Below are positions 46,390 through 59,300 of a stretch of 64,000 nucleotides of DNA, piece after piece. The notes beneath the pieces are model-generated. The model saw only the letters and a list, made by a program, of their open reading frames with translations, did no database searches and was not told the origin of the DNA. Source of the stretch: Apostichopus japonicus (lineage: Eukaryota; Echinodermata; Holothuroidea; Aspidochirotida; Stichopodidae); assembly GCF_037975245.1 (NCBI RefSeq), contig NC_092575.1, forward strand, positions 24,210,341 through 24,274,340, written 5' to 3'. A program made the position numbers and the translations under genes. Each line of letters starts with the position of its first letter. Position 1 is the stretch's first letter.

Positions 46390-47510
46390 CGTACTCGTGA
46401 CATTGCCACTCGTACTCATGAGTCTCTACTCACCCTGCGATTTTGTTGCTTAAATTTACAAATTGAACGCAATATATATACACTGCCATATACTATTTAT
46501 ATCTTCTTATACACCTGTAATGAAGATGCTTTTTATAGGCGTATTGACTACCAATTTTGTTCATATTAATTTTGAAAAATAACGAAAGAAGCCACAGATT
46601 ACAAACAAATGTTCAAAACCTTATTGTTATTTCCACAGACAAACTTTTCTTGTTCATTTCGTTATATCGTGAAAGGCTCTACGATATAAACTTACTGTCG
46701 TTGAACCATTGAAATTAATAGGTATCAGGTAAAATACTTATTGAATTATTTGTTGTAAGGGATAGTTTATAGTTCCTTCTTGATTTTACTTACCTGATCT
46801 CTGTTTCATACAATTCGGATTGCCTTTTATTTCCTTCCATGTGTGTGTGTGTGCGTGTGTGTGTGTGTATAACAACTTATCGAACTCGAAACATTTCATA
46901 ACCGTAGTTTTGATTATGCTTTTACAGATATTTTATCTTAATTTGTAATGTTTGGAAGTCGATGAGTTAGCAATAACTAATAAGATATTGGAGGATTGGG
47001 AGTACTTTTCAGTCACGTTTTAATCAAAGTTGCATGAATAAGCAATAACCGACACGTATTGAAAGTCGGTTCATGGCTGTATGTGAATACATACATTTCC
47101 CCATGATGCACTACCTATCCAAAGAATAACCCTCGCAGAAACCCGATGAAGTTTTTCATACTGTATACAAAACAATGTATTTTCAACTGTAACATGAATA
47201 GCAATATTCCTGACGTATCAATTTTTCAATATACGTTCCATGCACGTTCTGGTTGTACACGAAATGACGACTTGCGGATTTTACAATTCCAAAAAGATTT
47301 CATTGACTGTAAGTTAATATGTTTACCATAGAAAGTTTTCATTTCATTTGTTTTAGTGTTGAGGTTTTTTAATTATAAATAATGCATAAATTGTCAATTC
47401 AGCCAAGTGATTAATATCACAAGGTAACACACACAAAAGAGAAATCAATTAATGAGACGGAGAATAAAAAACCTTGCTTATTATAACAACAACAAAAGAA
47501 CACTACATTT
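46390..47510. other. Intergenic sequence with a GT microsatellite
   Basis: A GT run at 46843-46868 and AT-rich sequence. No gene recognised. Confidence 0.5.
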
Positions 47511-47535
47511 ATCGTGTGTGTGTGTGTTTTTGACG

Positions 47536-48090
47536 CCCAGCTTGAAAACACGATATCTCAAGAAAGGAACCATGGATATATTCCATTCTTCATAGTTGAT
47601 GCGTTATAGGGAGAGGAAGAACCCTATTGTTTCTTGTGGAGGTCATAGGTCATCTGAGATTACCAAACGTCAACATCTGAAAACCTTGTAAACATGATAT
47701 CTCAGTGTAGGAATGAATCATGGATATTTTTCATACTTGGTATGTAGATGTGTCAGAGCAAGAAATCTATTGGTTTTTTGTAGAGGCCAAAGGTCATATC
47801 AGGTCACTAGAGGTCATACACTTATAAAACCTTCTTAAACATGGATATGTTATATTGAGTAATACAACTCTGTTCCATTTAGTGGAGGTCAACTGTCATC
47901 TGAGGTCACCAGATGTCATATATTGAAAACCTTGTAAACACGATATCTCAAATTAGGAAGCATGGATATTTTTCATACTTTGCATGTGCATGGATGCGTT
48001 ATATTGAGTAAAAAAATATCAATTGCTTTTGGTAGAGGTCAAAGGTCATCTGGGTTACCAGCGGTCAAACTCTGAAAATATATATCTCAG
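47536..48090. repeat. About 145-bp tandem array carrying AGGTCA half-sites
   Basis: Four diverged units start near 47536, 47680, 47826 (shortened) and 47925. Each has ACACGATATCTCA-type and CATGGATATTTTTCATACTT-type blocks followed by a cluster of AGGTCA hexamers. AGGTCA-T-AGGTCA is at 47640-47652 and AGGTCA-A-AGGTCA at 48036-48048. Confidence 0.85.
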
Positions 48091-48099
48091 GACATTTAT

Positions 48100-48950
48100 A
48101 TAAATAAAAGCTATTTCTGGTGAACAAGCAGAAGTCTACTGTAGTGATGTCATTAAAACCTCTATTCATTTGTGCTTTCTGGTTAAAAATTCGAAATTCA
48201 GTACTATAAGACTAATATATGCAAATCTCTGTGAAAAATGATAAATGAACTAATATAACAGTTGAGAATAATTCAATCACGACTAGCTCATTAATGGTGA
48301 CATTTGATAAAGTATTCACGTCATGTGTTTGAATGAATATCAATACCGTATATAGCAGGCTGTCAATTACAACAAGATTTGTCTACACTGTTGCTGGGGA
48401 GGACTCATGTGGGTGTGGGGGGGGGGTGGTAATCGGTGTGGGGAATACGACAAGTATATATCATGGAAAACTACTGGACCTCACCTAACGAACTTTCTGG
48501 CATTTCTTTTAGTAGTATGACTTCCACAAATAAATGGGTATTAGCTACAGTATAGTACCTTCTATAAGTTTATTAGCCGGCCATCTTAGGTTTTCTTTTT
48601 GTTGGGGGGGGGGGGTTGAACGGAGAGGGGGTGGGTCATCATTTCGTTGTGGAACACCAATGGTAAGGGAGGCAGAAAAACACCAGTTCCCTGTTCAAAC
48701 TACGATGTTGAACGTTAAATAACATAAACATATTTTTTCCTGTAATATCACTACATGGCATCTCACCCAATGTGTTGAAGCCCCCCCCCCCCCGCCCCAG
48801 GCTCTTGTTTGGGCTATTATCTCATATCTTCAATCTGATTCTTACCTATATGTCGTCTACCATGATACTTGCCGGTATATACCAATTGTTTTAAGAATTT
48901 AATGGCGATAGTAGACTTCCAGAGAACTATACACTAATCAGTCTGTTATC
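48100..48950. other. Intergenic sequence with poly-G/C tracts
   Basis: G runs at 48417-48428 and 48604-48615 and a C run at 48780-48793. These may be remnants of the hAT-like elements; I could not match inverted ends. Confidence 0.4.
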
Positions 48951-48959
48951 CTGACTAAA

Positions 48960-50600
48960 ACAAAAGGACCATTGAAAATAACGCATAACAAGTATCAATC
49001 GAGACAGAAATTATACCCTGTTTGACTTCCAATTTGGTTTCTGAAAGGGTAGCGCTTGTTAGACATGCTCTCAGTGTAACCGTTCATTGCATCAGTGTAT
49101 TCTGTAGACAGATGTGCAAGCTTCCTCGATCTCTGCCTATAGATCTGAAGAAGGCGTTCGATACCAGTCGACCATTATATCCTTCTAAACATGCTGTATA
49201 CATAGTTATGGTATTCGTGGGTAAGGCATACAATGTTATGACCAGCTATACTTTTCAAAGAGGAACACATTTAATGTATGTAAATGGTGTTGTTATTTCT
49301 TCTAACTATGCTAACATTATCACTGGCGTTCCTTTGGGGATTTGTAATTGCACCATAGTTTGCTTTCCTTCATTTACGTTAATGATATATATTTTTTTAA
49401 ATGGTTTCCAATCCGGTCTCTGCATTATACTAATAAGCCGATATTATTAATATGTTTGTTCATGACGTATAAGTTTTATAAACCTCATTCGGAAGCGTAA
49501 TTTTTTTCCCTAGGACGAATAAGGGCATCGGTCAATCAAATCCCTGGATTCCAAACATGTGACGCTTTTTCAAAAAACATGTACTGAATCTTTTTTCCTA
49601 GTTTTGACCCCAGATTTTGAACGACAATCCTTCTTTTTCTAAAGTCCCTATAGTCTCTAACCCACTTTCTAAACCCTAACTCTGATTTCAAACGAATTTT
49701 GTAAATTCCTGAAAAACCTGAAACCCTTATCCGTCCTAGTAATAAAAATTAGGCCATTCGGAAGGTATAATATGTATTAGGGAACTTCAAACTTGTTGTT
49801 GTTGATTGCTCACAAACTCACCCGTTGCATCTTGATAGAATTGATGCCACTCCAAAGAACGTGTTGATCATTCATATCACAAATTTCTTGACTTTTAAAT
49901 GGCACCAAAATCTCCCAGCTGGGCAATCTGTGCAAAGAACTGCGCTGTTTTTCAGACTTTCTTAAATACACCGACATGTTTTGTATCGTCTTAGAGCCTT
50001 ACTTCACGTGCTGTTGCTAATTCAGTTGTATCTTACATTTGTGTATACATACTCCAAGAACGATTTAGCCTGAGATTGGTCTCAAAGGGGTGGCTAATGC
50101 TCTAAATCCTTAAGCCTTTTACAGGTTCTGCAAAAACAGAAGTCTAAAAGGTTTTTTAAAGTTCAGCCATCGTCGTTATGCTATCAATGCTCTGCACAGT
50201 AACCATCGTGTCGTAACAAAGTTACTGGTATTCTTAACCAGTCTGTTTTAATCTAAACACGTCACGTTAAACAAAAATGCTCTCTATACTGCTTTCAGTA
50301 ACATTCCCAGGCCTAGAGATTGTTTACCTGCGTTTAGATACTGTATAGGAGTAATATAGGCCTACTTCAAGTTCTGGAGTCATTAGGGGCAGTTCTAGAC
50401 ATGGTAAACCGCTGCTGTGTAATTATATTTCTTAAACTCTGGTATGAACTTCCCAATGGTATACTCTTTTTATTCTTCAAAAATCCAATTCGTGTATATT
50501 TCTTAATACAACATTAAAGGCCTGTCTTATTTCTAAATATTCCGATGAAGTTATTTGTATCTGTTTTATACGCATGCATCCTTTCAATGACTTGTCATGT
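48960..50600 (+). mobile_element. Heavily degenerate non-LTR retrotransposon
   Basis: Plus-strand fragments in order across frames are FDFQFGF (cf. QFGFR), IDLKKAFDT (fingers/palm start, normally DLSKAFDTV), YVNGVVISSNYANIITGVPL (cf. GVPQGS), and a late segment with a weak W-NSLP-like tail near 50440. Many stops and frame changes. The catalytic YADD box is not visible. Confidence 0.55.
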
Positions 50601-51499
50601 ATTGTTCTTTTCATACTATATGTTACTGTACTTCAATTTTCATTTCTTTGATTCTTTTTCTTTAAGGTCGCTAGCCTCGATAACAATTGTACTAAACTGC
50701 TAGTGTTCGGTATATGCATTTTCGTATAGGTTTGTTTATGTGTGTAATTATATGCATGAATGTGTATGTAAATATATGAAATGAATGAATGAATGAATAA
50801 ATAAATATAAGCGAAATCAACAATAAATACAGAAATAATGATACGGCTAAACACAAACTGTTTTCATTATTGTTGTATAATTTCTTACTCGGACAAACCT
50901 CATAGCGGGGTATAAAAATCCACTCAGTATCGACATACGGTAATGGTATTATACAGGTTTAAAAAAAAACTCTAAAAATATTAAAATATTACAAAAATGG
51001 CACCACGTCATGTTACCTGCAGTACACATAATGTACAGGGACGAGGAGAGCGCATTGTCCGATCCCGAGGACAAGTTGGACAATATATATGACCCCTTGC
51101 CGTCATTTATAGTTTTTATTGATACCGTATGGTACATTTATGAGCGTGTTTTTCTCTGGTGGGGAAAGCCTTGAACTGATCTAGCCTTCTCCTTACCTCG
51201 GGCCTCTTACTGACCCCGGAGCCGTATTGCCCCTCCTGACCCACAGTCTCGTTTTTTACGCTCATGTAACCAGTGTAATGTTCTGTAATAAACGCTGTGA
51301 TGTTTACCCACAACCCCTAAACCCCCCCCACCCACCACACACCCACACGCACAACAGATTAATTAACATGTCATTAGAACGTGTTTATAACAATGACAAA
51401 CTTCCAATAGAGCGATATGTTAATCATCCTTGTGCAGCCAGGTGGGACAATTTTGTAACGCTATTATAATACCATGCTACATACATTCCTCTCATCGAA

Positions 51500-51605
51500 T
51501 GCTTCAAAGCACTCGTATTATCCTATTGATAGTTAAACACGTTGATCTATAGTAGACACATGATTTCATACAGCTCGTACGGATAATACAAGTGCTTTGA
51601 AAGCA
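51500..51605. repeat. Inverted repeat, arms about 24 bp, loop about 57 bp
   Basis: TGCTTCAAAGCACTCGTATT and following ATCC (51500-51523) pair with 51581-51605 in inverse, with one inserted base and one mismatch. It could fold into a stem-loop or be the core of a small element. Confidence 0.75.
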
Positions 51606-51609
51606 TGAC

Positions 51610-52770
51610 ATCAAAACTTCCAACATCAAGTCGATGCGAGCTACCAGGATTTAGTTTCAAAAATGGTAGATTCGAAAAATAGAGGGCGGAGCTAGGAATG
51701 TAGGCGCAGTTCTGCAGGATGGGGGCGCAGTTCTTAAATGATACCAAGCTAATAGGTTAGGTAGAAGATGAAAGGGCATAACTTAGACTGGAGACAGATA
51801 AGGAAGATCTAAGTAAATTGTCTCAACTGGGATTCGTCATTAATCTACCATAAAATTGTTGTGGGTCCATAAATACGTCATGTTTTATCTATTGTGACAT
51901 TATTTCAACAAAGTAACAATACATCATTGTTTTCGAATATGTTTTACATAGTCACGGTAACTTACTTTTAAATACAACTGACTTCTTAATTTATCTTAGT
52001 AACTAGTTTGACAACATAGTCTTTATATAGCACATTTAATCAGGTTGTCACAAATCTAATATCCCAAAATGATGTTACAAAATGTATACGAACTTTGCAT
52101 AGTTGTTCATGTGTGTTTTGAGCTTTTTCTCTTTTTCACTTGTGGTTTGAAATATGAAGTTTTTAACTTCCATTTTCATTACCCTTGACGATAAAGTAAA
52201 AAAGAAAAGAAAAGGGAACGTATAACATCATGACGAATTTGAAAAATGGTTGCATAAAATATATCAGAACAGCCTCATTTAACAGAAATAATTCCAAACA
52301 ATTGTGTTACTTTTCAAAACGTTGCAAAACGTTTCAATTGTTGCAAATTGGATTGAAAAAAGGGTATCAATTCGGAGTACAATGATTGTATATCATTTAC
52401 GGGTAACTTATGTAAATTATCACGTGATTATCAATATAGTGTAAGCGGAAGATCACCAGAGGTGGCGGACTAATGCAAAACACAGAACAGGCAGAACAAG
52501 TGAAAAGAGACATAAGTAAAAAGTACCCCGCATTGTTAAAAACAAGTACCCTATTTCCAGTTATATTATTATTGTTATATTAAAAAGAAGTGCTCTCTCT
52601 TTCGAAAATTTTACATTGCTGGTACCTCTTTAAAAAAGAGCCCAGACAAATTAGCACTCACGTCCCGTTATACATATATATATATATACATGGTCTGCAA
52701 AAGAAAAAAAAACTATACAGTGATGGGTAAATTGCGTATTCAAAAATCAAATATTTTTCAACATCATTGC
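51610..52770. other. Downstream flank of the adhesion GPCR gene
   Basis: AT-rich, with a TA run at 52673-52687. It should contain the 3' untranslated region of the receptor gene, but no certain poly(A) signal was found on the minus strand near the stop. Confidence 0.4.
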
Positions 52771-52775
52771 TAGAA

Positions 52776-53304
52776 TCACTCCGAAACTATTCCGTCATTG
52801 TCTTCACCAGTATTAGGTGCAACAAGGCTGTAATCATTGCTACTGGAGCTAACCGGGATATCGTGCATGTCAACGGACTGATTCGGACTACAGGCTGTCT
52901 TTACACCGCTATCAACTTGGTATGAAGTAGTGTTGGTTCGCTTAACAGTGCTTGTTATGCTTTTCTTCATTTCAGGATTTTGCGCAAAGAGCATATAAAA
53001 CATACAGAACCCTTGCAGAGAAAGGCAAACGCAAAAGAGTAACTGGAAAGCAAGGCTGAGAGGGTTTTGAAATGTGGCCAGAAATCCGAAAGTCCACGCC
53101 ATACCGAGGAGAACCCAGAAGAGAAAAGTACTCTTGATTCGAATAATAATCTCCTTCTTCTTTTCTACTTTGTTCGATTGTCTGATCTTACGACAGCTGA
53201 CGCGATATGTCGCTAAGACGAATATCACGAAGTTATAGACAGATAGTAATAATATTTCTAGCAGAAATCCGAAATAGAGAACTGGTCCGGGATGTAGAAA
53301 GCAA
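52776..53304 (-). CDS. Adhesion GPCR last exon, segments 5 to 7 and tail
   Basis: Encodes PGPVLYFGFLLEILLL (segment 5), FWVLLGMAWTFGFLA (segment 6, with the class motif LLG..W.FG), LLFCVCLSLQGFCMFYMLFA (segment 7, with LQG) and a Ser/Thr-rich tail ending GIVSE before the stop at 52776. Acceptor TTTCACAG. Confidence 0.97.
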
Positions 53305-56300
53305 CTGTGAAAAGGAGGAAAATAAAGAATGTCATTTCACGTGATGAAAGAACATTAACACGTAAAGTGTATGGTCACGAAATGTTAAAACCCGTAACGT
53401 ATACGGTACTTCAACAAGTTTTTAACGACAGGTTGGGGTTGGACGGTGCAATTTACATACTATACACATTTTGTTAACCCGTATAAAGATGTAGGCCTAC
53501 ATATTATTCACAAAGCTGCGTGTGTGTGCGTGTATGTATGTATGTGGGGAAGGGGGGGGGGGGGTTCTACCTCCCCCACGACTGATTAAGGTAGGGGAAT
53601 CAACATGTTAAGCGGGTCGAGAGGCGACTGAAAAGGTATCCCTTTTAAGGCCGGAGGGGGTTTGGGGTTGTTTAAATCGGCAAGCTTATACCCACTGACT
53701 AGTAATAAGTCTTGAATTGTTATTAGGTTGATAATGAGTAGGCGGGAAGTGAGGGTACGGGGTGAGGGGGGGGGGGGTCTACACCCGGATTAGTAATCTC
53801 ATTCTTCGTCGGCTGAATGTGAAAACTCCTCGACTGACTATGGAGGTCTGGAGAGGGTAGCCTTGTTCCCTCTCCACCTCAAAAGTCTCAGTATATCAAT
53901 CAGTTAAAGAGGCACTCATTTCTTAGGGAAAGCCCGCCCAGCGGGGCATCTTTTAGATATGTTACCTAACACGATCTTTGCAACCGATTGTCGTGTCGTT
54001 AGAATTTAAATTTTGGGCTCATGGTTACCAAATATGTTCATGGTCTTGATCCTATAAATTAAATGTGACATGAATAGACAACCTTGTCATCTATCCAAGA
54101 AGGTATGCACTGTTTAAAAACAAAACTTGTATATTAAAGGTGAACTGTTGACGTAATATTACTGTGGCACGCCGTTTTTATTTACAGTATAACAGTGTTT
54201 CATGGGTAAAATAACAGGAAAACGTTATGTAGCGTGTGCTTGATCGTTAACTTACATTCACTGCTCGATTTGTAAAATAGCAGGACGTTATGGACGTATT
54301 AGTACCATAATACCGTGAATTAACATTCAGCATTGGTCGTAAAGTAACAATGAGAACAGCACTTTTAATTGCTTAACCTTAATTAAGAACAAATTGTGTT
54401 TAACCGTGGGAATAATTACTTGATACTCGTTTTTTTAACCTGTTGTGAATGAACAATTACACTTTATAACCGTTCTGTATCGATTAACATACATCGGGAC
54501 ACTTTTAATTTGCATATTCATAGTTAAGGTAGTACCCAACATTTGTGGGTTATATTCTAGTCATGATGTGATTTCGGTGTTCAAGTATGCACTTAATGTG
54601 TCTAATTAATCATGTAGGTTGTTAAAAAAATATTGCATTTAATATGAAAACATGAGTTTGTTGCTTGTTATGAAATAATAGTGAGGGGTAACACATATCG
54701 TTTTAACATTGTTTGACTAGTGATTTTAGTACACCATTCTGATTGTTAGTTCGCCCCATAAATCGTTGCTTCATCTTGTCATGTGAAGGTAAGATATTTG
54801 ACGTGGTAAAGTAAGTCACCTTTAGAAACAAAGCCATGAAAACAAAAGAAAGTCTTTGTTTTTTGAATAATACTTACTAATCTGTTGATTCCTCGTAATC
54901 ATGACCATGATCCAAGAAATATATGAGTATTGCTCCAATTGCTGGTAGTCCTAAATATAAAATAAAACAATAAATAAAATAATTCAAAAATGACTATTTT
55001 TTCATGATGATTATTTCTACTGTTAATAAAGTTTCTGATGCGTAGAGAGTTGTGTGAGTCACATGTATCTTCCATTGTTCTGTTGTGTTATACATTAAAA
55101 GGACAGATCCCTTTAACATACATGAAAAGACTGCACCATATTAACACCAGCAAAATTCCACACACACAGACGCATCCATGCAACGTAGAGTTCATCGCCG
55201 GGCGAGGTAATATTTACACAATGGAGTCCTTTCACATATTGGATAATGTAAACAGCCAAAATGGTGACGCAAATGGCTTGCATGGGATAGCAGAATTTAC
55301 ATTCAATATAATTTCTTTGCAACACAAACAGAAACGCAGCCATAAGAAAGTGTTATTGAAATGAAAAACAGACTAAACACACCCACCCACCCACACGCAC
55401 ACACATCACATTTAATTGTTGGTCTTCACATTATGTTGTATGCTCCAACGTTTAAACGAGGTCTCCAGAGTTTGGGCTTTTAGCGTGTATTATATCGTAA
55501 GCCTAAATTTGGTACATTATTAGATAATAAGCAATATTAATGCTGTAGAGAAATATTGGCGTCATGGATGATATATATTTACCAGAACGAACGGTTGACA
55601 GAAACTTGACTTTATGGAATGGTTGTAGAAGACACAGAAAAGAACACAACTAAATGGGTATTGGAGACATATGTATAGTTATAGGGTACCTACCCCAGGC
55701 TAGAAATACCGCTACTGTCACCAAGTGATGAATACTGCTTTTATTATACTTCCAAATCAGCATATAGATGTAGAACGCCTCCACCGACATCCACGCCACG
55801 GACGAGAGACAGAAGAAGTAAATCAATGACGTCATAGCCTTACACACCCCCGGTATATCGGTTCTATCGACACCCAACAAGAACGACAGGTAGAGTCCCA
55901 ATAGAGCGAGACAAAGATTAAAGTGGACGTGCGTCTGTTGCTTTATTCGAATGGACCTGTGGATTGAGAGAATTAAAAGTATCCGCAGTTAACCGGTTTA
56001 TTAGGGGGAGTAACTGTAGAATGGCATTTGCACCATACTATTGTAGGTTGCTTCATTGGTGATTCCAGAAATGTTATAATCATGTTAGTGTCACACGAGT
56101 AAGACTGTCTGGTTCATAGTATTATCTATGTTTAGTTCTATCAACGCTATCCAACATGTTAGAGTGATAAGGACACTGATTTTTTTTCATGAAAACATGC
56201 CATCACACCCCTCAGCCGTCCTCTCTTTTTCTTAATCTAGTCAAATTAAAAACATTTTGTTAGCCGTAATCCCTCCAAATGATTTATCAGTATCTGTCAC

Positions 56301-59300
56301 GTTAGACCTGTCTCGCGTAGGCTTGGAAATAGATGGCGCTATGTAGATTTTTTTCTCAGTATACATGTTCTTAGTGGCTGCTTCATTTGCCCGCTTTTAA
56401 TTACTTATATAAAATGAAAATTCGCCACCTACAAAGAGATATATACTAGGATGATGTCCAAATGTAGCTTCCTCCCTAGAAGTTCCCCCATTGACTTACA
56501 CACTTATAAATCGTCAAATCGATGTGGTCTCTAAGAGCCTGAAGGTTTCCTCACTTGAAAATAAGACTCTCTACTACCTAGTAAACAATTTTCGTACACT
56601 GCTCTTGGTAGGCATATAAAGTGGTCTAAATTTGCCCTAAGTTAACTCAATTCTCGCACCACACTTACTTCCATGTGTACATACTCTGGCATTCAAGCCA
56701 CAGGGAAGATAAAGATTCTGTTTCATTAAATATCGAAGGACAAAATGTTATTCTGTGCTCACTTGCTATTCAGCAGTTTTTCTGACGGAGACACTCAGGC
56801 GCACTGATATCGGTTCTATGTAAGGAGTATACCAACATTAGATTAAAGAAAGTGGCGCGCATTACCAAGTGTATGGGATATTCAAGCGGCGTCTTTAAAC
56901 GAATGCGGGAGTCGGAGTTTCAAAATAAGAATTTGGCAGGAATATTATCAGTGTCTCCAAATCATACCACTGGATTGGGTTGGGTTGTGTTGCAGTTCAT
57001 TATTATCGAAAAAAGTACAAAGCTCAAGTAGGGGAAAAATGCTTATCTTATCGCTGTAAAGTGTAAAGGATATATTTAAAGAGTGGTAACCTTCAAGGGA
57101 TACAAATGTAAAATGAGATAAGAGTATAGGCTGGCATTCCTTACCTGATAACCAACATCGTTACCAAGGAGAATGTTAGAGCAATGATTGAAATAATGCA
57201 TCCTATTATAGAGATGATACTAAGAGCCACATGGAATGGAGTGTCAGCAATATCGCCGGAAATACGCTGTTAATTAAAAAAGATAAATATTTAAATATAA
57301 AAATGTAAGACGACTGGTGGATTTTCATTTCTGCAGCTTAAACTTACCAGCCTTTTCTGAGTTCATTCCCTTTTTTTGTCTAAAGAAGTTGGTTGCGATT
57401 TATATAACAAGCGTTAATGAATTAGAGAGAGAGAGCTGTTAACAATTTGTCTGTTAGTTACATCCTGTGGCCATATTTCCATCCTCACCCCACCCACTTC
57501 GTTGACTTCCCATTTTGGTGGGTATCGGGAGAGAACCTTAAGAAATATACAGAACATCACTTACGATATTGATATCTATATGTATAAAAAAATAAAATTT
57601 TAGTACTAGTCTTCATCTATAATTGGTGGTTATATTTATCGGTTCTTGACACAGGTCCCCCTAGGGCCCGAACCCGGGCCAAGTTACGTTATTGACTGTG
57701 GTGCAAAGTCATTTTGGGAGCGCGCAGGTGAGATTCATTAACCTTAACAGTTATAGCGTATAGGCCAGAATTGTAGTGATTCGATATTCCAAACACACAT
57801 ACTCTGACATCGTTGCGTGTATTCGCACCAGCCGATGCAATGATGGAGTTTTAGACATAATTATACTGTGTATAGCGTACTTAGGTCTTTTGGCGACTAA
57901 AGTAGATTCTAAGATGGATTGCACTTACTCATACTCGAACTTGGCGATTTTTGTACAGTCATACTAATACCAATGGGAATTATGCTCATTGTACTCAGAC
58001 TGTAGTACTAATACACTAAAAATCTAGTGTATACGCACTCATTTACGTGTATAAATTATAAGCTTAGACTATTTGTAACAATACGGTTACGCTTGTATCA
58101 TGCTTATAACTTATATATTTGTGGCAATGCTTGTCTTAAAGTAAATTCCAGCTTGCTTTTATTTTGCCGAGGAGCTTTCGGTGCAGCACAACCTGACCCT
58201 TTAAAGGTTTGCTGTATTGGCCCTTAAATATGCCAGATATTCAAATATGGTTACATTTGGTCAAAATTCACTGTTTTTATTACCACCTTGGAAAGAATGA
58301 ACCTCTGTGGGACATTCAACGGTCATCTTCTGTGTTCCTTTAGAATGTTTGGGAACAAAAAGATCGGATGTTGAAATAATTTAAAAACCGGTTTTGACAA
58401 ATCAATGGCGCTAGTACAAAAGTTAAGTAATTGAGAAATTTGTATTTGCGAAAAAGCAATTTTCTCCTTATTTCACTCAGAGCATTAAACTGTATTATAA
58501 TACTTACAACAAGCACAGCGAAACTAGTCAGATGATAACAGGCACACACTATCTCCGTGTCATTTGAAACCATACGACAACCTTCTTCTGACCATTTTCC
58601 TTCACCGTTAGTTAGGTTGTAATCCCAGAAGACACAAACAAACTCTATCGTGACGTCAGTTTCGTTATTCTCTTCATCAACAATCTACAAGAGACAGATA
58701 TAAGTTAAAAGTAACACCTCCGCGTTCCAAAAAAACGAAAATGTTACAGCTAACACTCGTACAAGTAAGTGGTTTTACTGTTGTTACAACAAGTTATAGT
58801 TTTAAAGGGTTACTGCATGTTAGCAGCGCTTTGGTATGTCGTGTAGCTCAACAACAAAGGAAGATGAAAAATTAATACAAAAACAAAACACGATTGAATG
58901 CTATAGCTATGCCTAGTAATGACTTTGTCGCAATTCCGGTTTTAAAGATATTCACCAATAAACATATACTATATATTATCGGTTCCTCACTGCAGGGGTA
59001 AAATGTTTGTCATGATTCTGTTATTATTTACTACACAATACTATTAAAACATGATGGCAGATTTAGGCACTGGTTAGGTTGTGTTTATAATGGAAAGAAT
59101 AATTAGGTTATACTTGTTGAACCTCAAAATGTATAAAACTGACATTTTTGAAACATTAAAAGTGTTATACAAGTACACACTTGGACCGATTGGTAGTCTG
59201 GTTTTTGATAGTCTATTACATATTTAAATTTAGTTAGTGACCAATATTAATCTTTAAGTAATCAGTCTTGCCAAAATTGTATATGCTAGAAAATTAAATA

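Noticed and set aside
55113-55343. Minus-strand frame with hydrophobic stretches in the receptor gene
   Set aside because: It lies in the intron between two exons whose phases already match, and has no family resemblance.
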